Shown here: one piece after another, positions 62,556 through 64,000 of the stretch
Layout of the letters: each line of letters opens with the position of its first letter
Numbering within the stretch: the stretch's first letter is position 1
Assembly: GCA_029261035.1 (NCBI GenBank)
Contig: JAJDCD010000004.1
Coordinates: 158,077-222,076 of the forward strand
DNA from: Candidatus Omnitrophota bacterium
GTDB lineage: Bacteria > Omnitrophota > Omnitrophia > Omnitrophales > JACROU01
Direction: 5' to 3'
DNA length: 64,000 nt
Made by a program: the position numbers and the translations under genes
Notes under the pieces: generated by a model
What the model saw: the letters and a program-made list of their open reading frames with translations, nothing else
What the model was told of the DNA's origin: nothing
Databases searched by the model: none

Positions 62556-63734
62556 TCACCCCTTCTTAATACTCTCCAAAACTTTCAACAACTTCTCTTT
62601 GTCTTCATCTAAATGCCCTGCACTTACAGTTAATCTTAATCTAGACTTACCTACCGGAACTGCTGGAGGACGAATCGCAGGAATGAAAAATCCTGCATCC
62701 ATTAATTTTTGACTCAACTCTAATGCATCTTTCTTTTCTCCAACAATCAATGGGATAATAGGAGATTCTGTTCCACCCACATCAAAAGATAATTGTTTTA
62801 CTAATTCATCTTTTAAATTAAAAGAGTCCCACAACAACTTTCTTCTCAAATCCTTATCTGATTCAATAATATCGATCGCAACAACAGCCGCTGCACACAA
62901 ATGAGGAGCTAAACCTGTAGAAAAAATCAAAGGTCGAGAAAAATTAATCATAAACTCAATTATATTTTTATCAGCTGCAACAAAACCACCCTGAGAACCG
63001 ACAGCTTTTGAAAAAGTTCCCACACGGACATCTACGTCCTCTTCTACTTTTTGCTCTTCACACAAACCGCTACCCTTCATTCCAAAAACCCCAGTTGCAT
63101 GAGCTTCGTCCACTAATAAAATTGCATTAAACTTCTTTTTAATCTCAACCAATCGTTTTAAATCTGCCAAGTCTCCATCCATACTAAAGACAGCGTCTGT
63201 CACTATTAACTTTTTTTCTTTAGAAGGATATTGATGTAAAATTTCTTCAAGACGATCATACTTCTTATGTGGAAATGTTCTAAACTCAGCTCCGGATAAA
63301 CGACAACCATCAATCAATGAAGCGTGGTTCAGCTTGTCCATAATCACCAGATCGTCTTTTCCAACTAAAGAACTAATCACACTGATGTTCGCTTGAAATC
63401 CACTTGGAAAAATAAGCGCCGCTGCTTTATTCATAAAACGAGCCACTCGTTCTTCTAACTCCTGATGCTTGGATGTATGCCCAGAAACTAACTGAGAAGC
63501 TCCAGAACCCACACCAAACTCTTGTATCGTATCTATAGCAGCTTGTTTCACCAAAGGGTGTTGACTGAGTGCTAAATAATCATTCCCAGCAAAAAGAACA
63601 ACTTCCTTACCTTGAATACGGACATGCCCATACCGCCCATCCACAAACTCACCTCGAGTTCTAAAGAACCGAAAACTATCCTCTTCCTTCACCCGAGACA
63701 ACTCCTCATCTACATAATCAAATAAACTCATCAC
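62556..63734 (-). CDS. bioF: 8-amino-7-oxononanoate synthase
   Basis: PLP enzyme joining pimeloyl-ACP/CoA with alanine. 392 residues: VLFAGNDYLALSQHPLVKQA, GVGSGASQLVSGHTSKHQEL, FPSGFQANISVISSLV, HASLIDGCRLSG, VTDAVFSMDGDLADL, VDEAHATGVFG, catalytic Lys in VGTFSKAVGSQGGFV, FSTGLAPHLCAA. Relatives such as glycine C-acetyltransferase share these; bioA and bioD on the same strand favour BioF. Two Met codons start the frame (MMSLF). Confidence 0.93.
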   Translation of the reverse strand: MMSLFDYVDEELSRVKEEDSFRFFRTRGEFVDGRYGHVRIQGKEVVLFAGNDYLALSQHPLVKQAAIDTIQEFGVGSGASQLVSGHTSKHQELEERVARFMNKAAALIFPSGFQANISVISSLVGKDDLVIMDKLNHASLIDGCRLSGAEFRTFPHKKYDRLEEILHQYPSKEKKLIVTDAVFSMDGDLADLKRLVEIKKKFNAILLVDEAHATGVFGMKGSGLCEEQKVEEDVDVRVGTFSKAVGSQGGFVAADKNIIEFMINFSRPLIFSTGLAPHLCAAAVVAIDIIESDKDLRRKLLWDSFNLKDELVKQLSFDVGGTESPIIPLIVGEKKDALELSQKLMDAGFFIPAIRPPAVPVGKSRLRLTVSAGHLDEDKEKLLKVLESIKKG

Positions 63735-63777
63735 TTCCCCTTATATATCGCTTTAGCCATTGCCTTTTAGCAAAACC

Positions 63778-64000
63778 ATCGTCACACATGTGACGATACC
63801 CTCTAAATCCTAAACCAACTCTTTTGAGCAATTAACGCCTTTAGCCCTGAAGCAGTATTAAAAACTAAAACAAACAAGCATTTCGTTATTTACATTATAA
63901 CGAAATACATTAAACCAAGAAAACAAAAGCCCTCGATGGCCCTTTTGTTTTCAACCTCTACACACCCCACCAAAGTCCATAACTTAAAAGGCCAGAGAAT
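63778..64000 (-). repeat. Modular hairpin element, copy 6 (modules A, B, C; D expected beyond window)
   Basis: Module A is identical to copy 5 (ATCGTCACA-CA-TGTGACGAT, 63778-63797). Module B: ATTTCGTTAT/ATAACGAAAT around TTTACATT-like loop (63880-63906). Module C: stem 63919-63932 with 63938-63952 closing TCGAT by CC/GG instead of GC/GC, an exchange that keeps pairing. The pyrimidine-rich spacer that precedes module D in other copies follows, and the window ends there. No gene in 63735-64000. Confidence 0.8.

Noticed and set aside
62347-62559. 70-residue minus-strand frame between bioF and the protease
   Set aside because: It lies fully inside repeat element 5 and overlaps the bioF stop; base pairing, not codons, explains the conservation.

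Overview
This window looks like a chromosomal segment of an AT-rich, Gram-negative-type bacterium. Evidence is signal peptides and lipoprotein signals, a PilT twitching motor, RnfC/D-type membrane proteins and scattered full-length housekeeping genes. Isoprenoids are made by the DXP route (dxs). Glycine tRNA synthetase is the two-subunit type. Pyruvate phosphate dikinase and a fused indolepyruvate:ferredoxin oxidoreductase point to PPi- and ferredoxin-linked metabolism. Lysine-rich tails and very many short palindromic intergenic repeats fit an uncultivated lineage such as Omnitrophota. That placement is a guess from gene style; no 16S or ribosomal protein marker is present.

Layout. 1-7.5 kb: a secreted protein cut by the window edge, a small secreted coiled-coil protein, ppa, a Lys-rich protein with an EF-Tu domain-2-like end, gltX with an internal deletion, and the 1196-residue oxidoreductase. 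7.5-14.8 kb: nadK, dxs, ispA, xseB, xseA, a YmdB-type phosphoesterase and a folate cyclo-ligase, nearly all in one minus-strand series. 15-19 kb: a plus-strand secreted protein built of 48-residue repeats with a decayed copy of its 3' end behind it, a repeat-filled gap and a lipase lipoprotein. 19-27.4 kb: tRNA-Arg, apt, a sigma-70 factor, ppdK, glyS/glyQ and a ComEA-like protein. 27.5-36 kb: an accessory zone with an XRE-cupin regulator, a glycosyltransferase, a PIN-like protein facing an 801-residue Rossmann/P-loop ATPase (defence-like), a secreted EEP-family hydrolase, tRNA-Glu and nth; base composition changes strand sense here. 36-50 kb: a membrane/zinc-ribbon pair, pepA, a DHH phosphoesterase, tRNA-Lys, a DUF547 protein, a TlpA-like thioredoxin and trxB, a bifunctional-nuclease protein, a 1043-residue coiled-coil protein, pilT and trxA. 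50-64 kb: rnfD and rnfC without other rnf genes, mnmA, bioD, two opposed GT-C membrane glycosyltransferases, bioA, an M16 protease and bioF. The biotin genes bioF, bioA and bioD are thus interleaved with unrelated genes.

The most unusual signal is not a protein. Six intergenic sites (about 2.4, 8.5, 11.8, 43.2, 62.3 and 63.8 kb) carry copies of a modular multi-hairpin element. The stems differ in sequence from copy to copy yet remain paired, while loops and one internal loop stay nearly identical. Complete copies follow a stop codon by 0-38 nt and precede the next gene of the same strand. This pattern of compensatory change suggests a selected structured RNA (or folded single-stranded DNA), perhaps an intercistronic mRNA element or a mobile palindrome family, that I do not recognise. 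Other dispersed palindrome families, some nested inside each other, fill most remaining gaps.
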